DNA from: Sphingomonas sp. PL-96
GTDB lineage: Bacteria; Pseudomonadota; Alphaproteobacteria; Sphingomonadales; Sphingomonadaceae
DNA: 64,000 bases
Direction: 5' to 3'
NCBI RefSeq assembly: GCF_020707215.1
Contig: NZ_JAJFET010000001.1
Span: forward strand, 1,054,001-1,118,000
The notes beneath the pieces are model-generated. The model saw only the letters and a list, made by a program, of their open reading frames with translations, was not told the origin of the DNA and did no database searches. A program made the translations under genes and the position numbers. This document shows positions 1 to 8,654 of this stretch, piece by piece; positions within the stretch are counted from its first letter, which is position 1; the number at the start of each line of letters is the position of its first letter.

Positions 1-138
1 TGGCTCGACGGGCTGCTCGCGACCTGCCTGCAGCATGAGATGGACCATCTGAACGGCGTGCTGTTCATCGACCATCTGTCCCGGCTGAAGCGCGACATGG
101 TGATCAAGAAGCTCAACAAGGCGCGCAAGGTCGCCTGA
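1..138 (+). CDS. def: Peptide deformylase, C-terminal fragment (5' end outside the window)
   Basis: Removes the N-formyl group from nascent proteins in the cytoplasm. The 45 visible residues open in frame at base 1 and end at the TGA at 136-138. They contain the metal-binding HEMDH motif (residues 12-16 of the fragment) followed by [10 protein letters not shown], which is the C-terminal signature of the family, where the two histidines bind the catalytic metal and the glutamate is catalytic. The basic tail ([14 protein letters not shown]) is typical of alphaproteobacterial deformylases. The gene converges on fhs; a perfect hairpin lies between them. Confidence 0.93.
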   Translation, partial: WLDGLLATCLQHEMDHLNGVLFIDHLSRLKRDMVIKKLNKARKVA

Positions 139-145
139 TCCGACG

Positions 146-170
146 GGCCGGCGGGACAGTCCCGCCGGCC
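146..170. terminator. Perfect hairpin between convergent def and fhs
   Basis: An 11-bp perfect inverted repeat (146-156 with 160-170, loop CAG) sits between two convergent stop codons. Both arms are pure G/C except one pair. There is no T-run on either side, so it would act as a bidirectional hairpin barrier or 3' end stabiliser rather than a textbook intrinsic terminator. Confidence 0.55.
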
Positions 171-177
171 GCCCGTC

Positions 178-1842
178 TCACGACAACCCGTCGATCTGGC
201 CTGCGGCGTTGACGCGGATGCCTTCGGCTGCCGGGACCCGCGGCAGGCCGGGCATGGTCATGATCTCCCCGCAGATCGCCACCACGAAGCCGGCTGCGGC
301 GGCGAGCCGGACCTCACGGACATGCACGATATGGCCGCTCGGTGCGCCGAGCCGGGTCGGGTCCGTCGAGAAGCTGTACTGCGTCTTCGCCATGCATACG
401 GGAAGGTCGCCGAACCCGTCCGCCTCCCAGCGACGGAGTTGGGCGAGCACGCTGGCGTCGGCCACCGCTTCCTCGGCGCGGTATATGCGCTGGGCCACCG
501 TGTTGATCTTGTCGAACAGCCCCATGCGATCGTCGTAAAGCGGCACGAACCGCGCCGTTCCCGAATCCGCCAGCCCCGCGACCGCCTCGGCAAGGTCGGC
601 AGCACCCGCGCCGCCTTCGGTGAAATGCGTGCAGACAATCGCCTCGCAGCCGTTTTCGGCGGCGATGGTGCGGATGACGGCGATTTCCGCATCCGTGTCG
701 GTGGCGAAGCGATTGATGGCGACCACGGCAGACACGCCGAACTGCGCGACATTTTCCAGATGGCGGGCGAGGTTCACGCCGCCGCGCGCGACCGCCGCGA
801 CGTCCGGTTCGGCGAGCTCGGCCTTGGCAACGCCGCCGTTCATCTTCAGGGCGCGTACGGTTGCCACCACGACTGCGGCATCCGGCGCCAGGCCGGCCTT
901 GCGGCATTTGATGTCGAAGAACTTCTCCGCGCCCAGATCGGCACCGAACCCGGCCTCGGTCACGACATAGTCGGCAAGGTCGAGCGCGGTACGGGTCGCG
1001 ATCACCGAGTTGCAGCCATGGGCGATGTTGGCGAAGGGGCCGCCGTGGACAAAGGCGGGGGTGCCTTCCAGCGTCTGGACGAGATTGGGCTTCACCGCCT
1101 GCGCGAGCAGTGCCGCCATCGCGCCGGCGGCGTTCAGGTCGCGCGCGGTGACGGCGCGCCGGTCCGTGGTGTAGCCGACCACGATCCGCCCGAGCCGTGC
1201 CTCAAGGTCGGCCAGGTCGCTGGCCAGGCACAGGATCGCCATGACCTCGGACGCTACCGTGATGTCGAAGCCGGACTCGCGCGGATAGCCGTTGCTGGCG
1301 CCGCCCAGCGACTGAACGATGCTGCGCAGCGCCCGATCGTTCATGTCGACCACGCGCCGCCAGTGGATGCGGCGCACGTCGAGCCCGAGCGCATTGCCCC
1401 AGTAGATATGGTTGTCGACCATCGCCGCGAGCAGGTTATGCGCGCTGGTGATGGCGTGAAAATCGCCGGTGAAGTGCAGGTTGATGTCCTCCATCGGCAC
1501 CACCTGCGCATAGCCGCCGCCTGCGGCCCCGCCCTTGGTGCCGAAGCAGGGGCCAAGCGACGGCTCGCGCAGGCACAGCGCGGTCCTGCGGCCGCTGCGC
1601 GACAGCGCGTCCGCCAGCCCGACCGACGTGGTGGTCTTGCCTTCCCCTGCGGGCGTCGGATTGATCGCGGTCACCAGGATCAGCTTGCCCCGCGCCGCAC
1701 GCTTCGGCAGCGCGTCCACCGCGATCTTCGCCTTGTGATGGCCATAGGGCTCCACCGCCTCGACCGGGATGTCGAGTTTGGCGGCCACTTGGGCGATCGG
1801 GAGCAGGCGGGCGGCGCGAGAGATTTCAATGTCGGTCAGCAT
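178..1842 (-). CDS. fhs: Formate--tetrahydrofolate ligase
   Basis: ATP-dependent ligation of formate to tetrahydrofolate, giving 10-formyl-THF for purine and fMet-tRNA synthesis in the cytosol. The 554-residue length matches the family (about 550-560). The nucleotide-binding loop [11 protein letters not shown] is at residues 62-72, and the conserved FTGDFHAI and [11 protein letters not shown] segments follow. The ATG at 1842 gives the usual N-terminus that begins with a short helix and the DIEISRAA sequence. It is transcribed alone, convergent with def and divergent from rmuC across about 115 bp that should hold both promoters. Confidence 0.96.
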   Translation of the reverse strand: MLTDIEISRAARLLPIAQVAAKLDIPVEAVEPYGHHKAKIAVDALPKRAARGKLILVTAINPTPAGEGKTTTSVGLADALSRSGRRTALCLREPSLGPCFGTKGGAAGGGYAQVVPMEDINLHFTGDFHAITSAHNLLAAMVDNHIYWGNALGLDVRRIHWRRVVDMNDRALRSIVQSLGGASNGYPRESGFDITVASEVMAILCLASDLADLEARLGRIVVGYTTDRRAVTARDLNAAGAMAALLAQAVKPNLVQTLEGTPAFVHGGPFANIAHGCNSVIATRTALDLADYVVTEAGFGADLGAEKFFDIKCRKAGLAPDAAVVVATVRALKMNGGVAKAELAEPDVAAVARGGVNLARHLENVAQFGVSAVVAINRFATDTDAEIAVIRTIAAENGCEAIVCTHFTEGGAGAADLAEAVAGLADSGTARFVPLYDDRMGLFDKINTVAQRIYRAEEAVADASVLAQLRRWEADGFGDLPVCMAKTQYSFSTDPTRLGAPSGHIVHVREVRLAAAAGFVVAICGEIMTMPGLPRVPAAEGIRVNAAGQIDGLS

Positions 1843-1957
1843 GGCCGCCGCTTAGGCGAGCGAGCCGGGCGCGGAAAGTCCGTGCGGGATGTTCTGCTTG
1901 TGACCTCCTTCATGCACGGGTAAGTTCCGGGTTCGTTCGCGTTGAGGGACTTGAGGA

Positions 1958-3352
1958 ATGGACGCTGTGGTTCTGCTGGTGATCGTGTTGGCATTGATCG
2001 CCGGGCTCGCGCTCGGCTGGTATCTCAGCCAGCGCGGTGTCGCCGAAGCGCGCGGCGAGCGGGATCGTCGGGAGGGGGACTTCAAGGCGGCGATCGCCGA
2101 CCTGGCGCTGGCGACCGAACGCGCCAAGGACGTCGGGCCGCTGCGCGAGGAGGTAGAGGGGCTCCGCCGCGAACTGCAGGTCGAGCGACTGGAGCATGCC
2201 AGCCTCAAGGCGACTGCGGCGGCGTTCGAGGAACGGCTGAACGAGTTCAAGGATGCGCGCGACGCGATGACCGCGCAGTTCAGGGAGACGGCGCAGGTGA
2301 TGCTCGACGGCGCACAACGCAGCTTCCTGGAACGCGCGAACGAGCGTTTCCAACAGGCGGGCGAAACCAACGAGATGAAGCTGAAGGCGCTGCTCGCGCC
2401 CGTCGAGCAGACGCTGCAGCGCTATGAGCAGAACGTCAGCAAGGTCGAGGGCGAGCGCAAGGAGGCCTATGGCAACCTCGCCGGCCTGATGGAGGCGATG
2501 CGCCTCGGCCAGGAGTCGGTGAAGAGCGAGGCGGCGAAGCTCGTCAACGCGCTGCGCTCGGCGCCCAAGGCACGGGGGCGCTGGGGCGAGCAGCAGCTGC
2601 GCAACGTGCTCGAGACCTGTGGGCTCGCCGAGCACACCGACTTTGCCATGGAAGTGAGCGTCGAGAGCGAGGGCGGGCGGCTGCGTCCCGACGCGATCGT
2701 CAAGGTACCGGGCGGCAAGAGCCTGGTGATCGACGCCAAGGTATCGTTGAACGCCTATCAGGACGCGCATGGCGCGCTCGATGAGCGGGAACGCGCAACG
2801 CATATGCAGGCGCATGTCGGGTCGATGAAGACCCACATCACCCAGCTGGGTGCCAAGGCCTATCAGGCGCAGTTCGACGACACGCCCGACTATGTCATCA
2901 TGTTCGTGCCCGGTGAGCATTTCCTGTCGGCGGCGCTGGAGCATGCGCCGGACCTGTGGGACTTCGCCTTCGATCGCCGCGTGCTGATCGCGACGCCTAC
3001 AAACCTGATCGCGATCGCGCGCACGGTGGCTGCGGTCTGGCGGCAGGAGAAGCTGGCTGGCGAGGCACGCCAGATTGCGGAGCTCGGCAAGGAGCTCCAC
3101 GCGCGGCTGTGCACCATGGGCGGCCACGTCGCGAAACTCGGCAAGAACCTGGAAACGGCGACCAGCGCGTATAACGCCTTCGTCGGCAGCCTGGAGTCGC
3201 AGGTTCTGACCTCGGCAAAGCGGTTCGAGGCGCTCAACATCGACACCGCGGGCAAGACGCTGGACCCGCTGCCGGTGGTCGAACAGGCTACGCGTCCGCT
3301 GACCAAGCTGGCGGCGGTGCTGGAGGCGCGGGAGCCGGAAGCGGCGGAATGA
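1958..3352 (+). CDS. rmuC: DNA recombination protein RmuC
   Basis: Member of the RmuC (DUF195) family, a membrane-anchored coiled-coil protein with a nuclease-like fold that limits inversions at short inverted repeats. The 464-residue product has one N-terminal membrane segment (about residues 3-23), a long charged coiled coil (about 30-175) and the conserved RmuC core, visible as RWGEQQLRNVLE and SLVIDAKVSLNAY. It stands alone between fhs and a convergent methyltransferase gene. The biochemical activity of the family is still poorly defined, so the name is a family assignment. Confidence 0.93.
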   Translation: MDAVVLLVIVLALIAGLALGWYLSQRGVAEARGERDRREGDFKAAIADLALATERAKDVGPLREEVEGLRRELQVERLEHASLKATAAAFEERLNEFKDARDAMTAQFRETAQVMLDGAQRSFLERANERFQQAGETNEMKLKALLAPVEQTLQRYEQNVSKVEGERKEAYGNLAGLMEAMRLGQESVKSEAAKLVNALRSAPKARGRWGEQQLRNVLETCGLAEHTDFAMEVSVESEGGRLRPDAIVKVPGGKSLVIDAKVSLNAYQDAHGALDERERATHMQAHVGSMKTHITQLGAKAYQAQFDDTPDYVIMFVPGEHFLSAALEHAPDLWDFAFDRRVLIATPTNLIAIARTVAAVWRQEKLAGEARQIAELGKELHARLCTMGGHVAKLGKNLETATSAYNAFVGSLESQVLTSAKRFEALNIDTAGKTLDPLPVVEQATRPLTKLAAVLEAREPEAAE

Positions 3353-3368
3353 CGAGTTTCAGGCGAGC

Positions 3369-3392
3369 GGCTGTGGCCATGCGGCCTCAGCC
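3369..3392. terminator. Hairpin between convergent rmuC and the SpoU methyltransferase
   Basis: GGCTGTGGCC and GGCCTCAGCC flank a four-base ATGC loop, giving a 10-bp stem with one central mismatch. It overlaps the stop codon of the minus-strand gene and lies 17 bases after the rmuC stop. No T-run follows. Confidence 0.4.
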
Positions 3393-4193
3393 CGCATTCT
3401 CCAGCCGGTCGAGCACCGTATAGGCCATCACCGCGGTGGCCACCGCCGCGTTCAGGCTGTCGGCCTTGCCGCGCATCGGGATCTTGACCAGCAGGTCGCA
3501 TTCCGCGGCCATGTGCGCGGGCATGCCCTGCGCTTCATTGCCGGTCAGCAGGAACGCCGGCGCCGCATAGGCCGGGGCGCGGTAATCATGCTGGGTGTCG
3601 AGGCTCAGCCCGATCAACTGGCCGGGTCCTGAACGCAACCACGGCTGGAATTCTTCCCAACGCGCCCGAGCAAAGGGCACGGTGAAGATTGCCCCCATGC
3701 TGGCGCGCACTGCCTCGACCGAAAACGGATCGACGCAGTCGTCGAGCAGGATCACGCCGCCCGCACCGGTCGCGTCCGCCGTGCGCAGGATGGTGCCGAG
3801 ATTGCCGGGGTCGCGCAGGCGTTCGGCCACCAGCCATAGCGGCGCGGTGTTCCGGTCGATCCGGTCGAGCTCCGTCGGCAGTTCGTCGTAAACGCCCAGC
3901 ACCGCGCCGGGATTGTCCTTGCCTGACAGCTTCGACAGGATGTCGGCATTGGTTTCGATCGCCTCGCCGCCTGCAGCCTCGCACGCCGCAACCAGGGGCC
4001 GAACAAGGGCGTGGTCAGCGCTGGCGCGCGTGTAGAACAGGTAGTGCGGCAGATGGCCCGCCTCGCGCGCTTCGGTCAGGATGCGCAGGCCCTCGGCCAG
4101 GAACATTCCTTCGTCGCGGCGGTGCTTCTTGTCGCGAAGCGTGCGGACCCGCTTCACCAGCGGGTTCGAAAAGGCGGTGATTTCTCTGGGCAT
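3387..4193 (-). CDS. SpoU/TrmH-family 2'-O-ribose RNA methyltransferase
   Basis: S-adenosylmethionine-dependent methylation of a ribose 2'-OH in rRNA or tRNA; the exact target cannot be told from sequence. The 268-residue product has an N-terminal substrate-binding domain and the SPOUT knot: the Asn/Arg motif RLRDPGNLGTILR (about residues 125-137), LTGNEAQG, and IPMRGKADSLNAAVA near the C-terminus. I prefer the ATG at 4193 (product starts MPREITAFSNPLVKRV, the usual family start). A TTG at 4214 would add seven residues and overlap the upstream HPr stop by four bases. Last gene of the chvI-to-HPr block. Confidence 0.9.
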   Translation of the reverse strand: MPREITAFSNPLVKRVRTLRDKKHRRDEGMFLAEGLRILTEAREAGHLPHYLFYTRASADHALVRPLVAACEAAGGEAIETNADILSKLSGKDNPGAVLGVYDELPTELDRIDRNTAPLWLVAERLRDPGNLGTILRTADATGAGGVILLDDCVDPFSVEAVRASMGAIFTVPFARARWEEFQPWLRSGPGQLIGLSLDTQHDYRAPAYAAPAFLLTGNEAQGMPAHMAAECDLLVKIPMRGKADSLNAAVATAVMAYTVLDRLENAG

Positions 4194-4204
4194 GGCAGTC
4201 GAAA

Positions 4205-4220
4205 CGAGGATCAATCCTCG
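4205..4220. repeat. 16-bp palindrome at the HPr stop
   Basis: CGAGGAT and ATCCTCG flank two bases, at the junction of the HPr stop codon and the methyltransferase gene. The two-base centre suits a DNA-binding dimer better than an RNA hairpin. It includes the GAGGA ribosome-site-like run. Function not known. Confidence 0.25.
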
Positions 4221-4483
4221 CCGAAACGATCCTCGACAAGGGCCACCATCTCGCCAACGATGCGATCTGCCTCAGGCCCCTTGGCGCTGATGACAATGGT
4301 GTCGCCCATCGCGGCGCCCAGCATCATCAGCCCCATGATGGAGGTGGCGGTAACCTCGGTGCCGTCCTTTTCGACCGTAAGCGAGATCGGCTGCGTGGAG
4401 GCGAGCGTCACGAATTTGGCGCTGGCGCGCGCGTGCAGGCCGCGCCGGTTGCAAATGCGGACTTCGCGACGAACTTCGCTCAT
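4211..4483 (-). CDS. ptsH: HPr family phosphocarrier protein (regulatory PTS)
   Basis: Small 90-residue phosphotransfer protein passing phosphate to EIIA. The active histidine is H17 in RRGLHARASAKFV, and the regulatory serine site is S48 in the TSIMGLMML segment, the target of HprK. In alphaproteobacteria lacking sugar-transporting EIIB/C proteins this phosphorelay is regulatory. The ATG overlaps the EIIA stop by four bases, so the two are translationally coupled. Enzyme I (PtsP) is not in the window. Confidence 0.93.
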   Translation of the reverse strand: MSEVRREVRICNRRGLHARASAKFVTLASTQPISLTVEKDGTEVTATSIMGLMMLGAAMGDTIVISAKGPEADRIVGEMVALVEDRFGED

Positions 4484-4887
4484 GCGGCCGCTTCCCCCAG
4501 CACCTCGGACGCGACGGAAATATACTTGCGGCCCGCGTCGCGCGCGGCGGCGACCGCCTCGACGACCTTCATCGTCTTGCGCGCGCCGCCCAGGCGGATC
4601 AGCATCGGCAGGTTGATGCCCGCGATCACCTCGATGCGGCCCGTCTCCATCAGCGAAATGGCAAGGTTGGACGGCGTGCCCCCGAACAGGTCGGTCAGCA
4701 CGATCACGCCGTTGCCGTCGTTCACTTCCTCGATACCGTGCGCGATGTCCGCACGGCGTTCTTCCATGTCGTCTTCCGGGCCGATGCAGACGGTTGCGAT
4801 CCGTTCCTGCCGGCCGACGACATGCTCCATCGCGACGACGAACTCTTGTGCGAGCCGCCCGTGCGTCACGAGTACCAAGCCGATCAT
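4480..4887 (-). CDS. PTS EIIA component, mannose/fructose-type (EIIA-Man fold)
   Basis: Cytoplasmic phosphoacceptor of the incomplete PTS. The 135-residue product starts MIGLVLVTHGRLAQEF, with the phosphorylated histidine at H9, and has the typical LTDLFGGTPSNLA strand-turn-helix. I chose the ATG at 4887, preceded by GAGAG; a longer frame to 4929 would overlap rapZ and adds no conserved sequence. It lies between rapZ and HPr, as in many alphaproteobacteria. No EIIB or EIIC partner is nearby, which fits a signalling role. Confidence 0.93.
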   Translation of the reverse strand: MIGLVLVTHGRLAQEFVVAMEHVVGRQERIATVCIGPEDDMEERRADIAHGIEEVNDGNGVIVLTDLFGGTPSNLAISLMETGRIEVIAGINLPMLIRLGGARKTMKVVEAVAAARDAGRKYISVASEVLGEAAA

Positions 4888-4909
4888 TTCTCTCGAGCCC
4901 CCGAGCGAT

Positions 4910-5833
4910 TCATGGAGCCTGCGGTGCATCCTCCAGCGAGTTCTGGGGCAAAGTCCCCAGGTCGCGGTGGGTCACCGTGGGCGAAAAACCTGCGTCGCGC
5001 AACCAAGACGCCATCCGTTCTGCGACGTGGACCGAACGATGCCGCCCCCCGGTACACCCGAACGCGACCGTAACATAGGCCTTTCCTTCGGCCCGATAGC
5101 GGGGGAGCAGGGTGCCGAGCAGCGTCTCGATCGCCTGCATCGCCGCCGGATAGGCAGGATCCTGCGCCACATAGGCAGCGACATCGGCATCCTTTCCCGT
5201 TCCGGGACGCAGTTCGGGAACCCAGTGCGGATTTTGCAGGAAGCGCATGTCGAGGACGATGTCCGCGTTGCGGGGGAGCCCGCGAGCGAAGCCGAAGGAC
5301 AGAACGCTCAGCGTCGGCTCGCCATGCCCGGGCGTGGTATAGGTAGAACGGATCTGCTGCGCGAGATCGGAGGCCGAGAGATCGGTCGTGTCGATCAGCT
5401 GGCTTGCCCAGCGGCGAAGGGGCGAGAGCAGTTCGCGCTCGCGAGCGATGCCGTCGCGTGCCGGGCGGTCGAGCGCGAGCGGGTGGCGTCGCCGCGTCTC
5501 AGCGTAGCGGCGCTCCAGCTCCGTGCCGGCGCAGTCGAGGAACAGCGTGCCGACGTCGCGTTGTCCGCCTTCGTTCAGGAGCTTGATGCGGCGCACGATG
5601 CTCTCGGCGTCGAAGCCGCGGGTGCGCGAGCCGATGCCTAGCGCCAACGGCTGCCCGCCCTCCCGGTGAGTCACGGGCTGCTCTGTTGCCAACAGCCGGT
5701 CCAGGAGCAGGAGCGGGAGGTTTTCGACCACCTCCCATCCCAAGTCCTCGAGCGTCTTGAGCACGGTCGACTTGCCGGCACCGGACAGGCCGGTGACCAG
5801 CAGGATCCGCTGCGGGTCCTTGCTGTCGGTCAT
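4910..5833 (-). CDS. rapZ: RapZ (YvcJ/YhbJ) family P-loop RNase adapter protein
   Basis: Nucleotide-binding protein of the RapZ family; in Escherichia coli it delivers the GlmZ small RNA to RNase E. Walker A is GLSGAGKST (residues 15-23), and the C-terminal domain carries GCTGGRHRS (about 255-263), a conserved family block. Length 307 is slightly above the usual 285-300. It overlaps the hprK stop by four bases. Whether this organism has a GlmZ-like target is unknown, so only the family is certain. Confidence 0.93.
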   Translation of the reverse strand: MTDSKDPQRILLVTGLSGAGKSTVLKTLEDLGWEVVENLPLLLLDRLLATEQPVTHREGGQPLALGIGSRTRGFDAESIVRRIKLLNEGGQRDVGTLFLDCAGTELERRYAETRRRHPLALDRPARDGIARERELLSPLRRWASQLIDTTDLSASDLAQQIRSTYTTPGHGEPTLSVLSFGFARGLPRNADIVLDMRFLQNPHWVPELRPGTGKDADVAAYVAQDPAYPAAMQAIETLLGTLLPRYRAEGKAYVTVAFGCTGGRHRSVHVAERMASWLRDAGFSPTVTHRDLGTLPQNSLEDAPQAP

Positions 5834-6261
5834 ACAGCCTCAGCCAGCATGCGCAGCGCGAGTTCCACCTTGATCGGGGCGGAAGGCTCAAGCGCCGGGA
5901 GCGCGACGACGGGCACATCCACGCCGGCGATCCGGCGCTGCTCGGGCCGTTCGGGCAGTCGGTCGGGATTGGGTTCGATGCGCACCATCATCTGAACAGC
6001 GACCTCATGGCGGAAGGGCAGGCTGACAATGCCGATCCCGCGCACTTCGATCCGTCCGGCAATCCGGTCGGGCGCGCAGCCGACGAGGCCCGCGTCCGCT
6101 CTTGTGAGCAGGGTATAGTCGTCGCTCACCAGTTCGGCACCGCGGTCGATGAGGCGCAGCGTCAGGTCCGATTTGCCGGCGCCGGAATTTCCCTCGATCA
6201 GCACGCCCCGCCCCCCGATCGCGACGCAGCAGGCGTGAAGCGTCTCGGACTCCGCGGTCAC
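5830..6261 (-). CDS. hprK: HPr kinase/phosphorylase, short alphaproteobacterial form
   Basis: Phosphorylates HPr on serine. The product is 143 residues, less than half of the Gram-positive enzyme (about 310), and consists only of the C-terminal catalytic domain. Walker A GNSGAGKSD is at residues 24-32, followed by LVSDDYT and the signature IEVRGIGIV. Short HprK proteins of this kind are usual in alphaproteobacteria, where the gene follows chvG, so this is not a truncation event. ATG overlaps the chvG stop by four bases. Confidence 0.93.
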   Translation of the reverse strand: MTAESETLHACCVAIGGRGVLIEGNSGAGKSDLTLRLIDRGAELVSDDYTLLTRADAGLVGCAPDRIAGRIEVRGIGIVSLPFRHEVAVQMMVRIEPNPDRLPERPEQRRIAGVDVPVVALPALEPSAPIKVELALRMLAEAV

Positions 6262-7829
6262 GCCGCCACCTGCGGCAGGCGCACGACGAAACGCGCCCCA
6301 CTCAGGCGATCTTCACGGGATTCGACGGCGATCATTCCCCCATGTCCTTCGACAATGGTACGCGCGATGGCAAGCCCCAGCCCGGAATGGGTGCCAAACG
6401 CCTCCTCGGCAGGACGCACCGAGTGGAAGCGGCGGAAGATGGCATCGCGGGCCTCCTCGGGCACGCCCGGACCTTCGTCTTCGACGCGCACGACCACGCA
6501 TTCGTCTTCCACCGTAGCGGAAACGCCGATCAGCCCCTCGTCGGGAGAGAAGGAGACGGCGTTGTCGAGCAGGTTCTCGAATACGCGCTCCAACCGCGCG
6601 CCTTCGCCCAGCACCAGCATGGGCCCGTCGTTCAGCCGGTCGAAGCGGATGCGCACGCCGCGAACCGGGCTGCGTTCGGCGCGCAGCCCCACCAGCGCGT
6701 CCAGCAATGCGGCTACGTCGATCGGCTCGAACTTCGCCCGGCTGAGCTGTGCGTCGAGGCGGGACGCATCGGAGATGTCGCTGATGAGGCGATCGAGCCG
6801 ATGCACGTCGTCGCGCATGATCGCCATCAGCCGCTCCTGCAGCGCCGGATCCTGGACATGGGCGAGGCTGTCCATCGCCGAGCGCAACGAGGCGAGCGGG
6901 TTCTTGAGTTCGTGGGTGACATCGGCGGCAAAGGCCTCGGTGGCGTCGATACGGGCGCGCAGCGCGCCGCTCATGTCGGACAGCGCCCGCGCCAGCATGC
7001 CGATTTCGTCGCGGCGGTAGGGCAGGCGGGGCACCACCACCTCGCGCGCGCGCCCCAGCCGCACCCGCACCGCGGCGCGTGCCAATCGGCGGAGCGGCTG
7101 CACGATGGTGCGCGCGAGGAAGAGCGACAAAAGCACCGAGACGAGCGCCACCACCGCAAGCACGACGCTGAGTCGCAGTCGTTCGGCCCGGACGCTCTGC
7201 AGGATGTCGCGCGCGTCCACCGTCGAGTGGAGCGTGGTCTCGGCGGTCAACGGCGCGGCCGCGGTGATGACGGGTGAGCGATCCGGCGCCCGCCACACAG
7301 TCGCTGCACTCCGGCCGGTGGCGGCAGCACTGCGGACCTCGGGCCAGCTCCGCCCGGCGGCATTGCCGCGCTCGCGGTACAGTGGCGCGCGGCGCGTGCC
7401 GGCGACGGTGTCGATCATTGCGTCGAGCAGGCGCGCCGCGTCCTGCTGCCATGGCTCCTTGTCGGGGTCGCGCAGACGGAAATTGTGAACGCCGGCCGCG
7501 CGGCTGTCGAACCGTTCGACGCCGGCCGCGTCATAGACACGCAGACGCGCACCCTGGGCGCGCGCCATGCGGAGCAGCAGCGCGGGACGCGCGGCCGGGA
7601 CGACAGCCCGCAGCGCCTCACCGGTGAGCGCAACCTCCCGCTCCGTCTGGCTCACCCGCTCGTCCAGGATGCGGGCCCGGAAGCTGTCCAGGTAGAAGAA
7701 GCCGCCCGCGACCAGCGCGAGGGCGAAGATGTTGACGAACAGGATGCGCGGGGTGAGCGAGACCTTCCCCGACCAGCGGGGGGTCAGCGCCTCCTCGTCA
7801 CTCCTCCGAGAAACGATAGCCGGCGCCAT
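6258..7829 (-). CDS. chvG: ChvG/ExoS-type sensor histidine kinase
   Basis: Inner-membrane histidine kinase, partner of ChvI; in rhizobia and Agrobacterium the pair controls envelope and acid responses. The 523-residue protein has a first membrane segment (about 28-47), a periplasmic domain of about 170 residues, a second membrane segment (about 220-240), HAMP, a HisKA box with the phosphorylated H306 in VTHELKNP, and a HATPase domain ([24 protein letters not shown]). The ATG start overlaps the end of chvI by 32 bases, implying coupled translation. First of the downstream genes that tie it to the PTS. Confidence 0.94.
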   Translation of the reverse strand: MAPAIVSRRSDEEALTPRWSGKVSLTPRILFVNIFALALVAGGFFYLDSFRARILDERVSQTEREVALTGEALRAVVPAARPALLLRMARAQGARLRVYDAAGVERFDSRAAGVHNFRLRDPDKEPWQQDAARLLDAMIDTVAGTRRAPLYRERGNAAGRSWPEVRSAAATGRSAATVWRAPDRSPVITAAAPLTAETTLHSTVDARDILQSVRAERLRLSVVLAVVALVSVLLSLFLARTIVQPLRRLARAAVRVRLGRAREVVVPRLPYRRDEIGMLARALSDMSGALRARIDATEAFAADVTHELKNPLASLRSAMDSLAHVQDPALQERLMAIMRDDVHRLDRLISDISDASRLDAQLSRAKFEPIDVAALLDALVGLRAERSPVRGVRIRFDRLNDGPMLVLGEGARLERVFENLLDNAVSFSPDEGLIGVSATVEDECVVVRVEDEGPGVPEEARDAIFRRFHSVRPAEEAFGTHSGLGLAIARTIVEGHGGMIAVESREDRLSGARFVVRLPQVAA

Positions 7830-8505
7830 ACAGCGTCTCGATGGCGTCGAACGCGTTGTCGACCTGCCGGAACTTGCGCCGGATGCGCTTGATGTGGCTG
7901 TCGATCGTCCGGTCGTCGACGTAGATGTCGTCCTGGTAGGCCGCGTCCATCAGCTGGTTGCGCGTCTTCACGATCCCGGGCCGCTGCGCCAGCGTCTCCA
8001 GGATCAGGAACTCGGTCACCGTCAGCGTTACCACGCCGCCGTCCCAGGTGACGCGGTGACGGGCCGGGTCCATTGCCAGCCGCCCGCGCGTCAACACCGG
8101 CTGTGGCGCATCCTCGCCTTGCTCCTGTGCGGCGGCGGGCGCCTCGGCCCGGCGCAGGATGGCGCGGATGCGCGCAATCAGCAGCCGCTGGGAAAAGGGT
8201 TTGGCGATATAGTCGTCGGCGCCCATCGCCAGGCCCAGCGCCTCGTCCAGCTCATCGTCCTTCGACGTGAGGAAGATCACCGGCACCTGGCTCTTCTCGC
8301 GAAGCCGGCGCAGCAGTTCGAGGCCGTCCATCCGTGGCATCTTGATGTCGAGCACGGCCAGGTCCGGGGCGTTCTCGATCAACGCCTTCAGCGCAGCCTC
8401 GCCATCCGAATAGACACGCGTCGCGAAGCCGTCCGCCTGCAACGCGATCGATACCGAGGTGAGGATGTTGCGGTCGTCGTCGACGAGCGCGATGGTCGCC
8501 GTCAT
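7798..8505 (-). CDS. chvI: ChvI-type response regulator (OmpR family)
   Basis: DNA-binding response regulator of 235 residues: receiver domain with D9-D11 acidic pocket and phosphoacceptor D53 ([11 protein letters not shown]), the conserved LTSKDDE and AKPFS positions, then a winged-helix DNA-binding domain ending GAGYRF. It heads the minus-strand set chvI-chvG-hprK-rapZ-EIIA-HPr-methyltransferase, where six of the seven junctions overlap or are within 23 bases, so one transcript is likely. Its promoter should lie in the 150 bp shared with the divergent mscS-type gene. Confidence 0.95.
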   Translation of the reverse strand: MTATIALVDDDRNILTSVSIALQADGFATRVYSDGEAALKALIENAPDLAVLDIKMPRMDGLELLRRLREKSQVPVIFLTSKDDELDEALGLAMGADDYIAKPFSQRLLIARIRAILRRAEAPAAAQEQGEDAPQPVLTRGRLAMDPARHRVTWDGGVVTLTVTEFLILETLAQRPGIVKTRNQLMDAAYQDDIYVDDRTIDSHIKRIRRKFRQVDNAFDAIETLYGAGYRFSEE

Positions 8506-8654
8506 CGCCAGTCCCTTGGTTCCGCTGCCATCCTCAGGCGGTATCGCAAAGGCGCAGGCTGCTCAACTGCAACCATGCGGCCGTCGAAGTCTGCGACGCC
8601 CGGTGCCTCGTTCCAGGTTCGGAACGACATCGGCGAATTGCCGTTGTGGTCCGA

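Noticed and set aside
5830..6261. hprK as a truncated pseudogene
   Set aside because: The short single-domain form with intact Walker A is normal in alphaproteobacteria.
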